Below, in pieces: positions 1-8,576 of a DNA stretch of 64,000 bases. Where the stretch lies: positions 159,006 through 223,005 of the forward strand of contig CAJYIW010000017.1 in the NCBI GenBank assembly GCA_913775095.1. The letters are read 5' to 3'. The notes beneath the pieces were generated by a model. The model ran no database searches, was not told the DNA's origin, and saw only the letters and a program-made list of their open reading frames with translations. Both the position numbers and the translations under genes were made by a program. This DNA is from an uncultured Siphonobacter sp. Its GTDB lineage: Bacteria; Bacteroidota; Bacteroidia; Cytophagales; Spirosomataceae. Position 1 is the stretch's first letter. Each line of letters starts with the position of its first letter.

Positions 1-266
1 ATACGGAAATTCTGTCCCATGGACTCGGGATGTTTGGCTCCGCAAATGGGTCGATAGCTGTCGTTGTAAATCTGAATCGTTTCAGGACCCCAGGCAATCA
101 GGATTGGGAATGTAGAAGAAAGACACAAACTCACCGAAGTACGCAAACTTTGCGGCCAGGTTTCAACTGGTCCCAGCGGTGTTTTGGACCAGTCCATGGA
201 CCGGATTAATTGACCCATTTCGCCACCACCGGCTAAAAATTGCTCCGTAGATTCAGTTTCAGTCAT
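1..266 (-). CDS. PAS-type sensor histidine kinase, N-terminal fragment
   Basis: The gene starts at an ATG at 266 and runs off the left edge, so only 88 codons are visible. They contain a stretch reading MGQLIRSMDWSKTPLGP, then a WPQSLRT motif, then WGPETIQIYNDSYRPI. From memory of the family, this is the usual opening PAS-like segment of large soluble multi-PAS sensor kinases of Bacteroidota and Proteobacteria. No signal peptide or membrane segment is visible, so a cytoplasmic sensor is inferred. The kinase core lies outside the window, so the histidine-kinase part is not seen directly. Confidence 0.75.
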   Translation of the reverse strand, partial: MTETESTEQFLAGGGEMGQLIRSMDWSKTPLGPVETWPQSLRTSVSLCLSSTFPILIAWGPETIQIYNDSYRPICGAKHPESMGQNFR

Positions 267-570
267 AAGCGGGGTACTTTATGAGATATAGAATAAGTTT
301 GGGGATGAGTCGTCTATGCCTGCTATTGATAGGATAGCAATCCTATCAAATAATCATAATGAGGTAAAATTGTTTAGCTCAACACTTATTAAATAGAACT
401 TAACACCTCAGTCGTACCTGCCCTGCGTCGCTTCGAATGATCATTGAGCTAACGTATCTGATCAGATCAAGAAACGAATATTGCTCAGTGAATTTCCTGT
501 CCTAACGGATGACTTAGAATAGGTACCTGGGAGGCCTTGAAGAAGAAGGGGTACAAGCAGCAATAGTTAA
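267..570. other. Intergenic region with one palindrome
   Basis: No convincing gene is seen between the kinase start and the terminator of the next gene. The only clear structure is the inverted repeat at 326-349, listed separately. The rest is moderately AT-rich and probably carries the kinase promoter. Confidence 0.5.
326..349. promoter_or_regulatory. Perfect 10-bp inverted repeat, candidate operator
   Basis: The arms TTGATAGGAT and ATCCTATCAA are perfect and separated by AGCA. The repeat lies about 60 bp upstream of the kinase start at 266. It has no T-tract, so an operator is more likely than a terminator. The binding protein is unknown. Confidence 0.4.
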
Positions 571-605
571 TAAAAAAAGCCATCGTAACGCGAGTCACGA
601 TGGCT
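571..605 (-). terminator. Rho-independent terminator after the 5'-nucleotidase gene
   Basis: The stem GCCATCGT/ACGATGGC (579-586 with 597-604) is followed on the minus strand by seven T residues. It lies just beyond the stop codon at 627 and closes the two-gene nucleotidase unit. Confidence 0.85.
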
Positions 606-626
606 TGGGGGACGTCAGGAAATCAA

Positions 627-1553
627 TTATCCAATAACCAGGTTAGAGCCCGAGCTGAATACCTGCCTGGAAACGCGGTCGAACGTGAAGTCGAGCCGCC
701 CCAGGTTAATTCCTCCAAACCCTACCTGATTCACCAGGACGGGTTTGCCATCCAGGTTTTTAAACGTTTTGGGTTCGGGTAAGAAGGTATGGGTGTGGCC
801 TCCAATAATCAAATCGATGTTGCGGGATTGTGCCGCCAGCACCGGGTCAATCACTTCGGAAGGATCACCTTTATAGCCCAAATGCGAAAGGCAAATGACC
901 AGGCTGCATTTTTCTTCGTTGCGTAAATAAGCCGCCACTTCGTTGGCTTTTTTGAGGGGGTCCATGAATTTCGTCTCCCCAAATAACTTGGCGGGAATCA
1001 GTCCCACCGGCTGGATGCCCAGCCCGAAAACCCCAATCTTTAAGCCTTTTACCCGGAATACTTTGTAAGGCTTCACCAGTTCCTGTAAGGGCGTATTCGT
1101 AAAGTCGTAATTGGCTACCAGCACCGGAAACGTCGCGTGGGTACGAATCTGACGGGCAAACAGCTCCATGCCCCCGTCAAAATCGTGGTTACCCATGGTG
1201 ATGGCATCGTAACCCAGCATACTCAGGCTCTGGACTTCGGGTTCGCCATGAAAGAGATTGAAATACGGTGTTCCCTGAAAAATATCTCCGGCATCGAACA
1301 GCAGAACGTGTTCTTCCTGCTGACGGATCTGGCTCAGCAATCGGGCCCGATTCACTACACCGCCCTTACCGGCATTGCGGTCGCCCGCGGGAAAGGGATC
1401 CAGGTGGCTATGGGTATCGTTGGTATGGAGAATAGTCACTTTCAGGGAAGACGCTTCGGTTTCTGCCCAGCTGTCAAAAGAGGTGCCGCCCCACACCAAA
1501 GCTCCGCCCAGGCCCGTAAGCTGACGAAAGAACTGACGACGATTTGAAATCAT
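627..1553 (-). CDS. 5'-nucleotidase, N-terminal metallophosphoesterase domain only (Tat-exported)
   Basis: This 308-residue protein holds the catalytic calcineurin-like half of a UshA-type 5'-nucleotidase. Visible metal-ligand motifs are HTNDTHSH near residue 43, DAGDIFQG near 87, GNHDFDGG near 120 and GGHTHTF near 250. The family removes phosphate from extracellular nucleotides. The N-terminus has a twin-arginine pattern (NRRQFFRQL) followed by a hydrophobic stretch, so folded Tat export to the periplasm is inferred. The C-terminal substrate-binding domain of ordinary UshA is missing and is encoded by the gene immediately upstream (84 bp away). It is the last gene of that unit, before a strong terminator. 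Confidence 0.88.
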   Translation of the reverse strand: MISNRRQFFRQLTGLGGALVWGGTSFDSWAETEASSLKVTILHTNDTHSHLDPFPAGDRNAGKGGVVNRARLLSQIRQQEEHVLLFDAGDIFQGTPYFNLFHGEPEVQSLSMLGYDAITMGNHDFDGGMELFARQIRTHATFPVLVANYDFTNTPLQELVKPYKVFRVKGLKIGVFGLGIQPVGLIPAKLFGETKFMDPLKKANEVAAYLRNEEKCSLVICLSHLGYKGDPSEVIDPVLAAQSRNIDLIIGGHTHTFLPEPKTFKNLDGKPVLVNQVGFGGINLGRLDFTFDRVSRQVFSSGSNLVIG

Positions 1554-1574
1554 GAAGATGTGTTTTGAGTGGGA

Positions 1575-1631
1575 AGCAGGGAGTTTTGGGTAGAGAACGA
1601 CTGAAGTAACTCTAAACGCAAAACCCTAAAC
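1575..1631. repeat. Imperfect intergenic stem-loop, copy 1
   Basis: The 84-bp spacer between the two nucleotidase genes contains GTTTTGGGTAGAG and, further on, CTCTAAACGCAAAAC, which can pair imperfectly. The 20-mer at 1612-1631 matches 44613-44632 at 19 of 20 positions. Both copies lie in spacers inside operons. Confidence 0.45.
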
Positions 1632-1637
1632 CCGATC

Positions 1638-2405
1638 TTATTGTAACACCACCCGACCGTCGAGTTGAGGATTCAGGATCTGGTGGCTTTGACCTTTTTG
1701 AGTGAAATAATTACGGATCGCGTCCCGCATGAGGTAATTCAGGGGTTCGGATTTCAGACAGTTTTTCAGGAAAGAAGCACTGTCGCCCCCCGTCGCTACG
1801 TAATCGCTAACCAGAATGCGGTAGGTTTTCTGCGGATCAAAGGGTTTGCCCTGTATCCAGACCTCAAGGGGCTTTCGGGTTTCTTTGTCCACCACCAGTT
1901 TCATGCCCGATTCCGCATCCTGACGGGCAGCGGTGTATTCAATGAACTGCCGCATGGTTTCACCCGAAAGCGTCAGCACAACCAGGTCATTGTCAAAAGG
2001 CATGATCTCATAGACGTTACTCAGAGTCACGTTACCCTCTGGAACGTCCGCCCGGATGCCGCCGTTGTTCATCTGAGCAACGTCAATCGGAGCCCCGTAC
2101 CGTTTTTGTCCTTCTTCCAGAAAAAGGTCCGTTAACAGATTGCCCAATTCCGATTCGGGTCCGCCTTTTTTCAAACGTCTGGCGGAAGTAACCAGCACCT
2201 GATTCATGGAACGACCCAGGCTGTCCTGATAAGGTTTGAGATACGTAGCCAAAGCTCCGCCAGTTCGGGATGAAGCTACCTGAGCCGTGGTATCCGTAAC
2301 GGGAATAAGGGCGGTATGCGTGGAATGAGCCGAGTAATACCGGGTGCCTGAACAGGCTGATAATAAGGATAGTCCCAGCAGGAAAATCCAGGAATGTTTG
2401 GCCAT
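1638..2405 (-). CDS. 5'-nucleotidase C-terminal domain lipoprotein
   Basis: The protein (255 residues from this start) is the 5'-nucleotidase C-terminal, substrate-binding domain as a separate lipoprotein. The N-terminus has a hydrophobic signal ending in the lipobox LLSAC. The motifs NNGGIRAD and MPFDNDLVVL are typical of the domain. The open frame extends to 2504, but that would place the N-terminus over the promoter-like CAAAGGTA at 2494-2501 and bury the signal peptide. The ATG at 2405 is therefore chosen. Together with the downstream catalytic half it would rebuild a complete nucleotidase at the periplasm or outer membrane. Confidence 0.85.
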   Translation of the reverse strand: MAKHSWIFLLGLSLLSACSGTRYYSAHSTHTALIPVTDTTAQVASSRTGGALATYLKPYQDSLGRSMNQVLVTSARRLKKGGPESELGNLLTDLFLEEGQKRYGAPIDVAQMNNGGIRADVPEGNVTLSNVYEIMPFDNDLVVLTLSGETMRQFIEYTAARQDAESGMKLVVDKETRKPLEVWIQGKPFDPQKTYRILVSDYVATGGDSASFLKNCLKSEPLNYLMRDAIRNYFTQKGQSHQILNPQLDGRVVLQ

Positions 2406-2493
2406 ACGAATAACCTGATGAAGTATGGATTTGGAAGCCGGCACCGGCACGAATGAGAGGCCCGCGTGGTTCCAGGGAAAATTTGGTTTTATA

Positions 2494-2501
2494 CAAAGGT
2501 A
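2494..2501 (-). promoter_or_regulatory. Bacteroidota -7 promoter element (TACCTTTG)
   Basis: On the minus strand the octamer TACCTTTG matches the TAnnTTTG consensus. It lies about 90 bp upstream of the lipoprotein ATG at 2405 and supports that start. No clear TTG element was found further upstream. Confidence 0.5.
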
Positions 2502-2581
2502 CAACGCTTTTGCCCTGAGAAAATTAAAGGAAGTTTAAGCTTTCTCAAAAACGGGTGTATTACGTTCGTTCCTCCGTAAAC

Positions 2582-2606
2582 AAAAAATGCCCGCTCCAGG
2601 CAGGCA
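2582..2606 (-). terminator. Terminator after the SGNH hydrolase gene
   Basis: The stem TGCCTGC/GCGGGCA (one G-T pair) with a 5-nt loop is followed by six T residues on the minus strand, 24 bp beyond the stop at 2630. Confidence 0.75.
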
Positions 2607-2629
2607 TTAAACAGAGAATAATCAGCGGT

Positions 2630-3457
2630 TTATCGCAAACCCTTCCATTGCTGAACCAGCCGGTTGGTAATGATTTGGTAACCCTGGTCGGAGGGATGAA
2701 GGCCATCGTAGGTTAGGGCCACAGACTCCGGGGGGTAGGGATATTCATCCGTTTCGGGATTGAATGGAATGTCGAGGTAAGCCGGATAGGTGTAATTCTG
2801 ATACTGACCCGTTTGTGGATTTTTCAGACGTTTGAAATGCACCATGTGGTCGAGGGTTAATTCGGAATCATGGTATAAATCAACCACCGGAAACTTTTCA
2901 GAGGCTCCAATAGCTACAATGGCATTGGCGACCTGCTCCAGCGTCTGATCCATCTTCGGTTTGTACGAGCCATACGCATGGTTGGACGGATTGTTGATGT
3001 ACACAAAATCACCGCGTTGCATGGGAGTAATCAGAATGATCCGGGCCCGTTTATTCAGGCTGCGGAATTTATCGACAATCGTTCGGAAGGAGCCGTAGAT
3101 AGTGGCGTTTCCCGTGGCTTGTTCGTAGTCGGTGAGTGAACCAATCCGTTTGCCCTGCCACCAGTCATTTGTTCCCAGGAAGATGGTGTATACATCGGCT
3201 TTGACCAGCCCCAATGACTCAACGCTTTCGGCAATTTTTACGGCAGTCCAGCCATTATGACCCTGGTTAATGTAGTCAACCTGCGGGTAACGTTCCTTAA
3301 TAAGTGTCAGGTAACCCTTCGTAATCCGATGGCCGGTTTCATCGGGATGATCGTTCAAATACGTAATGGAATCTCCCAGAGCCAGCCAGGTAATTTTGCG
3401 GGGAGCGGCCCCTAAACAAAGAAAAAGCAGGCAAAACAGGGCCAGAAAACGTTTCAT
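2630..3457 (-). CDS. Secreted SGNH/GDSL-family lipase or esterase
   Basis: This 275-residue protein has an N-terminal signal peptide ending near AAPRK. Block I of the SGNH family, GDSIT, follows at about residues 28-32 with the nucleophile serine. An FLGTNDWW segment near residue 93 fits block III (G-x-N-D), and DGLHPSDQG near the C-terminus fits block V with the catalytic Asp-x-x-His. The family hydrolyses ester bonds, often acetyl groups on polysaccharides. The substrate cannot be deduced here. It appears to be a single-gene unit with its own terminator. Confidence 0.85.
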   Translation of the reverse strand: MKRFLALFCLLFLCLGAAPRKITWLALGDSITYLNDHPDETGHRITKGYLTLIKERYPQVDYINQGHNGWTAVKIAESVESLGLVKADVYTIFLGTNDWWQGKRIGSLTDYEQATGNATIYGSFRTIVDKFRSLNKRARIILITPMQRGDFVYINNPSNHAYGSYKPKMDQTLEQVANAIVAIGASEKFPVVDLYHDSELTLDHMVHFKRLKNPQTGQYQNYTYPAYLDIPFNPETDEYPYPPESVALTYDGLHPSDQGYQIITNRLVQQWKGLR

Positions 3458-3630
3458 GGTAAGGTATTAAGAGGTGTGTTAACGAAGACGGAAGCAGAAA
3501 GGCTTTACATCCATTTTTTTCGAAAAATCGTCTCCAGCTCATTCAATTCCTAAACGGACCGCATCTATTTTAAAGTTTTCGCGAAAAATGAGTGAGACAA
3601 ATTTACTCTTAAAAAGACCGGTTAGATAAA

Positions 3631-3663
3631 AAAAGGATTGAGGAACTGGTCCTCAATCCTTTT
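3631..3663 (-). terminator. Strong hairpin terminator after the FAD/NAD(P) gene
   Basis: A perfect 14-bp stem (3631-3644 with 3650-3663) with a 5-nt loop and flanking A and T tracts lies just beyond the stop at 3685. The tracts on both sides could make it bidirectional. Confidence 0.85.
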
Positions 3664-3684
3664 CTAATGACGCTGATAATGAGA

Positions 3685-5424
3685 TCAGGCGGGTATCGGC
3701 TGGTTTTTGAAAATGCCCTCAATCACACAGGAAGAGGCCTCTTCGCAAAAGTCCAGTCCGGAATAATCCGGGTTATAGCCACCAATGTACGGAACCGCCA
3801 TGATATTGATTCTTTCATTATACGCCCCGTAAGCGTCTACTACCTGAAAATAATCATTGATGGTAATGCCGTGCACCTTCAGGTAATGCTCGCCGTCGGA
3901 GGCTTTGTAGATGTTTTCTTTATCCTTCTGCATCGCTTCCTCCGCTTTTTCTGCGGACTGAAACTTCAGGCGGGCCGGACTGATGACGTGAGCTTTTTTC
4001 AAACTTTCAAAGGGAAACGCAGCGTAAGGCAAATGCGGTTGACCTACGCAGTTGACGAACGTTTGGTAATACACACACTGTTCCTGACCCGCTTCGTCGG
4101 TATAGGTATAGTTGGCACCGCCCTGAGGCTGTGGTTCTTCCTCGCCGTCTGACCCCACGGTAACCATGTCGAGCTTACCAGCCGCGTGAAGCACGAGCAA
4201 TTCTTCGCAGGAACTTTGCGGAACGGCAGCGATGACAATGGAGATCAGGGGCATTAACACCTTCTGGAGTCGCATCATGTCCTCGGCGGAGAAGTACTTG
4301 GCCGGGTAATTCATGGCAAAACTCAGTTCCGCCAGCTTTTCTTTCCAGAAAATGGATTTTCGTTCCTGAATGGATTGTTCCGCTTCTTCATACTCAGCCA
4401 GAAATAACTCAAAAGGCTCGCACCGTTCGCGGTAACTCATCATTTCCTCGACGAACTCCTCCAGCGTCAGGTCTTTGATTTTCTCATAGAAAGCCGGGTC
4501 TTTTTCAATGAAACTGGCTTTGAAATTGGAATCAAAGACGTAATCCAGCGAAAGGAAACCGTCGTTACTGGCTTTGTTCTGCTCGATATCTTCGTCACTC
4601 AGTAAGGAATCACCATTGACTTTGGGTTCGTCGAGATGAAACCGAATGGCGGGTAACAGGCCGTTTCGGGAGTGCATGACGATTTTAAAATCGGGAGAAT
4701 CCTCATGGACCTGATAACCCGTCAGCTTGCCCTCTGCATCACTCTGGAACGTTCCGTTCTGACGCGAAAGCGTTCGGATCGCATCAATAGCGGTTAAAGA
4801 AGCCCCTTTGATGGCAACGGTATGATTCGTTCTGATCTGCAGTTTTTTCGGCGGGTAGGGCGAATCGTAATAGTTGGGTACAGAGCCTTCGTGTTTGATG
4901 GGCCACTGGTGACCCGTCGTGATGATGACATGATCGAAGTGCAGCAGGTCAGAGGCTTCGGTCTTCACGCCTACTTCATTGGTTTCGGGATAGTCAATGA
5001 CGTCAATAACCCGGGTGTTGAGATGAAGCGTAGTGGGCAAACCCTGCTTTTTTGCCTGTTCCAATAACAAATCAAACTGATCGGATAGGTAGCGTCCCAG
5101 CAATAGCCGGGGAATTACTTTGTATTCATTGAACTTCTTCCGTTCTATGTCAAAGGTTCGCAGCGTATCGTCTGAAATGGTCTGAATCCATTCGCCAATG
5201 GAAGTTACCAGATCCGGTACTTCAATGTCCGAAACGTTGCTGATGTGTTCAACGTTGGCTCCGAGTTTGCTGTAGGGCATACCGCCACCCAGCTCATATT
5301 GCGATTCAAAGATGTCAACTGTAAAATCGATTCTTCCTAAATCGACTAGCCGTTTGAAGACGAATAATCCGCTCGGTCCACCCCCTAAAATAGCTATACG
5401 TTTATTAGTTTTTTCTGCCTTCAT
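3685..5424 (-). CDS. FAD/NAD(P)-binding protein (NAD_binding_9-like)
   Basis: This 579-residue protein opens with a dinucleotide-binding Rossmann motif, GGGPSG at residues 14-19, after a short charged lead with no signal peptide. A second flavoprotein-type segment, VIITTGHQWP, appears near residue 170. This pattern and length fit the FAD-NAD(P)-binding family found in Bacteroidota, whose substrates are mostly unknown. It is a cytoplasmic oxidoreductase by inference. It is flanked by terminators on both sides (3631-3663 and 5482-5524), so it forms its own transcript. Nothing nearby indicates a pathway. Confidence 0.75.
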   Translation of the reverse strand: MKAEKTNKRIAILGGGPSGLFVFKRLVDLGRIDFTVDIFESQYELGGGMPYSKLGANVEHISNVSDIEVPDLVTSIGEWIQTISDDTLRTFDIERKKFNEYKVIPRLLLGRYLSDQFDLLLEQAKKQGLPTTLHLNTRVIDVIDYPETNEVGVKTEASDLLHFDHVIITTGHQWPIKHEGSVPNYYDSPYPPKKLQIRTNHTVAIKGASLTAIDAIRTLSRQNGTFQSDAEGKLTGYQVHEDSPDFKIVMHSRNGLLPAIRFHLDEPKVNGDSLLSDEDIEQNKASNDGFLSLDYVFDSNFKASFIEKDPAFYEKIKDLTLEEFVEEMMSYRERCEPFELFLAEYEEAEQSIQERKSIFWKEKLAELSFAMNYPAKYFSAEDMMRLQKVLMPLISIVIAAVPQSSCEELLVLHAAGKLDMVTVGSDGEEEPQPQGGANYTYTDEAGQEQCVYYQTFVNCVGQPHLPYAAFPFESLKKAHVISPARLKFQSAEKAEEAMQKDKENIYKASDGEHYLKVHGITINDYFQVVDAYGAYNERINIMAVPYIGGYNPDYSGLDFCEEASSCVIEGIFKNQPIPA

Positions 5425-5481
5425 TTTGAGCTTTTATAAGTCGCTCTGAATTAACCAGATTAACCAGGATTTGTTACTAAA

Positions 5482-5524
5482 TAAAAGAAGGATTGAAAGG
5501 AGGTTTATCTCTTTTCAATCCTTC
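5482..5524 (-). terminator. Terminator after the HLHP-protein gene
   Basis: Arms GAAGGATTGAAA and TTTCAATCCTTC are perfect 12-mers (5487-5498 with 5513-5524), followed on the minus strand by TTTTATTT. The stop codon is at 5554. Confidence 0.8.
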
Positions 5525-5553
5525 GTAAACGCCTGATAAAAAAAGCTCCAGTG

Positions 5554-7179
5554 TTACTTTACGCTCGCGTCAAAAACGCCGGTTAATACTTTATTATTAC
5601 GTTTCACCTGAACCCAGATTCGATAATCTCCACGCTGCGGAAAGGCGTATGGAATGGAAAGGTGATTGTTCGCTTTGCCATGCTCCATTCCGGTCATGGA
5701 AGCCATGTCCATGTTGGGCATAATCAGGTGATCGCGGGCGGCTTCGGGTAACTGGGCCAGCATTTGTATTACCTGATCGACACTGTCGCGGAATACGTTC
5801 GCAGGAGCCGGATTGGCCGCAAGTCGCTGTTTTTCGGCAATCCGGTTTTCAAGAATTTGCTGAGAGGCGTTGGAATAGGTTCCCGTGGGGTGGAGGTGAA
5901 TGTAAACCTGTCCGTCATTTTTGAAAACGGCTGCGTGGCCCTGCATGCCCAGGTAGGGTTGAAGCGAGGCAGCTTTTCCCTCCGGGTCTAAAACGCTGAA
6001 ATTGAGCGAGTACAATTTGCCCGGCTGAAAAGTCTGATTGGCCTGAGCTTCCCACACAATCGTAGAGCCATCCTGCAATTTGGTTTTAACCCCTGGTTTG
6101 CCGCAAATGGTGATGTTCTGATCGCCCAGCAAGGGCTGGGTTTTGGTCACCGAAGACGTGACCGCATAAGTATCTTCCGGGTCGGCTTTGGTGGTCTGGG
6201 GTTTGGAGTTAGGGTAAGCCGGGATGTCCAGGGTATCCGTTACCGTATAAGTAAAGCCGTGGTAACGAACCATGTCGGCGTACAGCAGATACTTGCCCGC
6301 GGGTAAATCAGGCAGCGAAGCCTGAAAAGTGAGAGAATCTACGCGGGCCGGGTGCAGGTGAGCAAAGGCATCCATGGTTCCCTGACGTACCAGAAACAGG
6401 TGCATGAGCTTGCCATGATCGGGCACCAGGTAACTCAGCGAGCGATTTTTAACCGAACTGGAATCAATCCGTAACGTTAATACCGGCTCATCAGCCACCC
6501 GATCAATGCGGGAAGTAGCCTGATAGGGCTGGTACAGGTAATCTTTGTACTCGCTGGCCCGGTCTTTCCACCAGTTATTGCCGATGAAAACCAGTCCGAT
6601 GCAAAACGTTGCTCCCACCAAGGAGCCGGTAACCCGTTTCCGTCGGGTTTGAGCCGTATCTTCCTGACCGGGTTTCATTAAGCCATCACTGACGCTGGCT
6701 CCAAAAATGGTGGTCAGCAGGCCGATTAGTAAAACGCCCAGACCGACCAGCACCCATCCCGTTACTTCGGGCATGCTTCGGGTAGCGGTGGAAACAGCTA
6801 CCATGGGAACCACCACGGTTCCGGTACCGAGACTGCCCTTGATGGTAACCTGCACACTGGCCGAGCCCGCCTCCATGAACCAGACGGCTCCCTGATACTG
6901 CCCTCTTTCGTTGGCAACGGGTAAGGCCGGATCGGCTTTGGGAGAGCCTTCGTCACCCGCAGAAAAATAGATGGGTTTCAGGTCGATGCTCTGGACGCTT
7001 CCCTGACCCACGAGGACCGTTACCTGAGCCGTGCCCGGAATGACATCAGGGGGTTGCACAAACACCTGCACCGGGTAATTCCCCGCCTTGCCTTCGTAGA
7101 CGACTCCCGAACTCCCCACGTGAGACCAGGTCAGGAGCGGGAAGCTCAGGAAGATAATAAGGTATTTCAGAAATTTCAT
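5554..7179 (-). CDS. Secreted/membrane protein with two HLHP motifs and a Met/His-rich segment
   Basis: The open frame reaches 7260, but the ATG at 7179 starts a clear signal peptide (MKFLKYLIIFLSFPLLTW) and lies 22 bp after the stop of the upstream gene. From there the protein has 541 residues. It has an immunoglobulin-like N-terminal part, two membrane segments near 139-160 and 185-202, then two related domains each containing HLHP (near 274 and 428), and a MDMASMTGMEHG stretch near 490. Similar His/Met motifs occur in proteins handling copper, so periplasmic metal binding is a guess. The function is not established. It is cotranscribed with the polytopic membrane protein upstream. Confidence 0.6.
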   Translation of the reverse strand: MKFLKYLIIFLSFPLLTWSHVGSSGVVYEGKAGNYPVQVFVQPPDVIPGTAQVTVLVGQGSVQSIDLKPIYFSAGDEGSPKADPALPVANERGQYQGAVWFMEAGSASVQVTIKGSLGTGTVVVPMVAVSTATRSMPEVTGWVLVGLGVLLIGLLTTIFGASVSDGLMKPGQEDTAQTRRKRVTGSLVGATFCIGLVFIGNNWWKDRASEYKDYLYQPYQATSRIDRVADEPVLTLRIDSSSVKNRSLSYLVPDHGKLMHLFLVRQGTMDAFAHLHPARVDSLTFQASLPDLPAGKYLLYADMVRYHGFTYTVTDTLDIPAYPNSKPQTTKADPEDTYAVTSSVTKTQPLLGDQNITICGKPGVKTKLQDGSTIVWEAQANQTFQPGKLYSLNFSVLDPEGKAASLQPYLGMQGHAAVFKNDGQVYIHLHPTGTYSNASQQILENRIAEKQRLAANPAPANVFRDSVDQVIQMLAQLPEAARDHLIMPNMDMASMTGMEHGKANNHLSIPYAFPQRGDYRIWVQVKRNNKVLTGVFDASVK

Positions 7180-7201
7180 GATCGTTCTTTCGGTAGTGAA
7201 T

Positions 7202-8422
7202 TTATCGTACAACGCGTTGCATCCATTTGCCCCAGAGTAAAGCCAGACGAGTGGTGACAATGGCGATCAGCAGGGCAATGCCTAAGCCCTGCAACAGATC
7301 GGGGAGCTTCTGGCTCGACCAGGGGCGATAGGCATAGCGATACTGCCAGTTGGGATCACTACCAAAATACCAGGTGTAACTGCCGAAGATTTTATTGCGG
7401 GCCAGGGGCGAAGTAAAGAGAAACTCCGTGGCGTACCACTGGGTAACGAAATAGACCAGAGAGAACACTAATCCCAAAGCCAGAGCCTGAATCCAGTCGT
7501 TTCTGTTGGCCAGTCGTGGACTGAGCCAGTCGCAGAAAAAGGCCGGCACGATGACCAGTATCGGGAATCCGTAAAACTGAAAGTGCGTAACGGGGTTCAG
7601 GATGGGACCCAGCAAAGGTTCGGCATGAAATTGCTGCATAACCCAGTTAACCACCAGCATAAATGCCATGTACAGGCTACTGATGATGGTTCGGCCCCAC
7701 CGATGGCCCGAGGCCCGTCCGGTCGAGAAAATCAGTAGCGGGAAAACGAAGGCCGAAATCTGATAATAAAACGATCGGTGTCCCGATGAACTGGATAAAA
7801 ATTCAGAAGTAAAGAGATACACCAGTGAGATAAGTAATCCGGCGGAAATCATGAACATGAGCTGTAGCCGCCGGGAACGGCTTGCGTTTTGTTCGGCCGT
7901 AAAGCCCGCCACTGGCTCCGCCCGATTCAGCATGGACATGACCACAAACATGGCTCCTAACTGAATGGTAATGAGGCCCATCAGCAGAACGGTATGCGGA
8001 GGCGTAAAAATCTCGACGTCCAGTCCGTAGGCGGCATGCCACCAATCGTCGAAAGGAGCCGAAGTAAGGGCCGCCATGCTGCCCCAGATGCAGAAAAGTC
8101 CGCCCAGCGAGCTATAAAAAATTCCCCAGAATCGAACCGAACGGCCTTTTTCCTGCGGACTTCCCCAGAAGGAGGTTTTCAGGCACTGAAACCCGGCAAA
8201 AGTGCCCGCAAAAACGGAACCGAGGTACATGAGCACGTGCGGAGCTGAAAACAGTCCATCGCGGCCAATGGTCATGTGCCAGGAGATGTCCCAGAGTACG
8301 CCGACAAAAATATTTAGTGAAGCAAAAACGCAGACGTACACGTAAAGGGGTATGCCCAGCAAAACCGACGAGCGGGAAGAAGCGTATTCCTGCGTGTGAG
8401 GAATCGATGCGAGACTTGACAT
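7202..8422 (-). CDS. Polytopic inner-membrane protein of unknown function
   Basis: The 406-residue protein has roughly ten hydrophobic segments, starting with LYVYVCVFASLNIFVGVLW. A conserved-looking periplasmic or pore segment WHMTIGRDGLFSAPH follows the first helix, and another histidine lies in FTPPHTVLLMG. I do not recognise a named family. Its neighbour 22 bp downstream is the HLHP protein, so the two probably form a membrane complex. The PQQ dehydrogenase upstream is on the same strand but 154 bp away, so a shared transcript is possible but unproved. Confidence 0.6.
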   Translation of the reverse strand: MSSLASIPHTQEYASSRSSVLLGIPLYVYVCVFASLNIFVGVLWDISWHMTIGRDGLFSAPHVLMYLGSVFAGTFAGFQCLKTSFWGSPQEKGRSVRFWGIFYSSLGGLFCIWGSMAALTSAPFDDWWHAAYGLDVEIFTPPHTVLLMGLITIQLGAMFVVMSMLNRAEPVAGFTAEQNASRSRRLQLMFMISAGLLISLVYLFTSEFLSSSSGHRSFYYQISAFVFPLLIFSTGRASGHRWGRTIISSLYMAFMLVVNWVMQQFHAEPLLGPILNPVTHFQFYGFPILVIVPAFFCDWLSPRLANRNDWIQALALGLVFSLVYFVTQWYATEFLFTSPLARNKIFGSYTWYFGSDPNWQYRYAYRPWSSQKLPDLLQGLGIALLIAIVTTRLALLWGKWMQRVVR

Positions 8423-8576
8423 AGGAAAAGGATGTAGAGGAATGGGTTAGCTAAGGTAAGCTTTATATTCCATTTTTTTTCTTAAAGTCAAGGTTTCCAG
8501 CGTCTTTTAGGTGTCTTTAGCCGGAGATTGATTCCCAGCGAAAAACCAATCCCATGAACGGGGGATGATTTGATCA

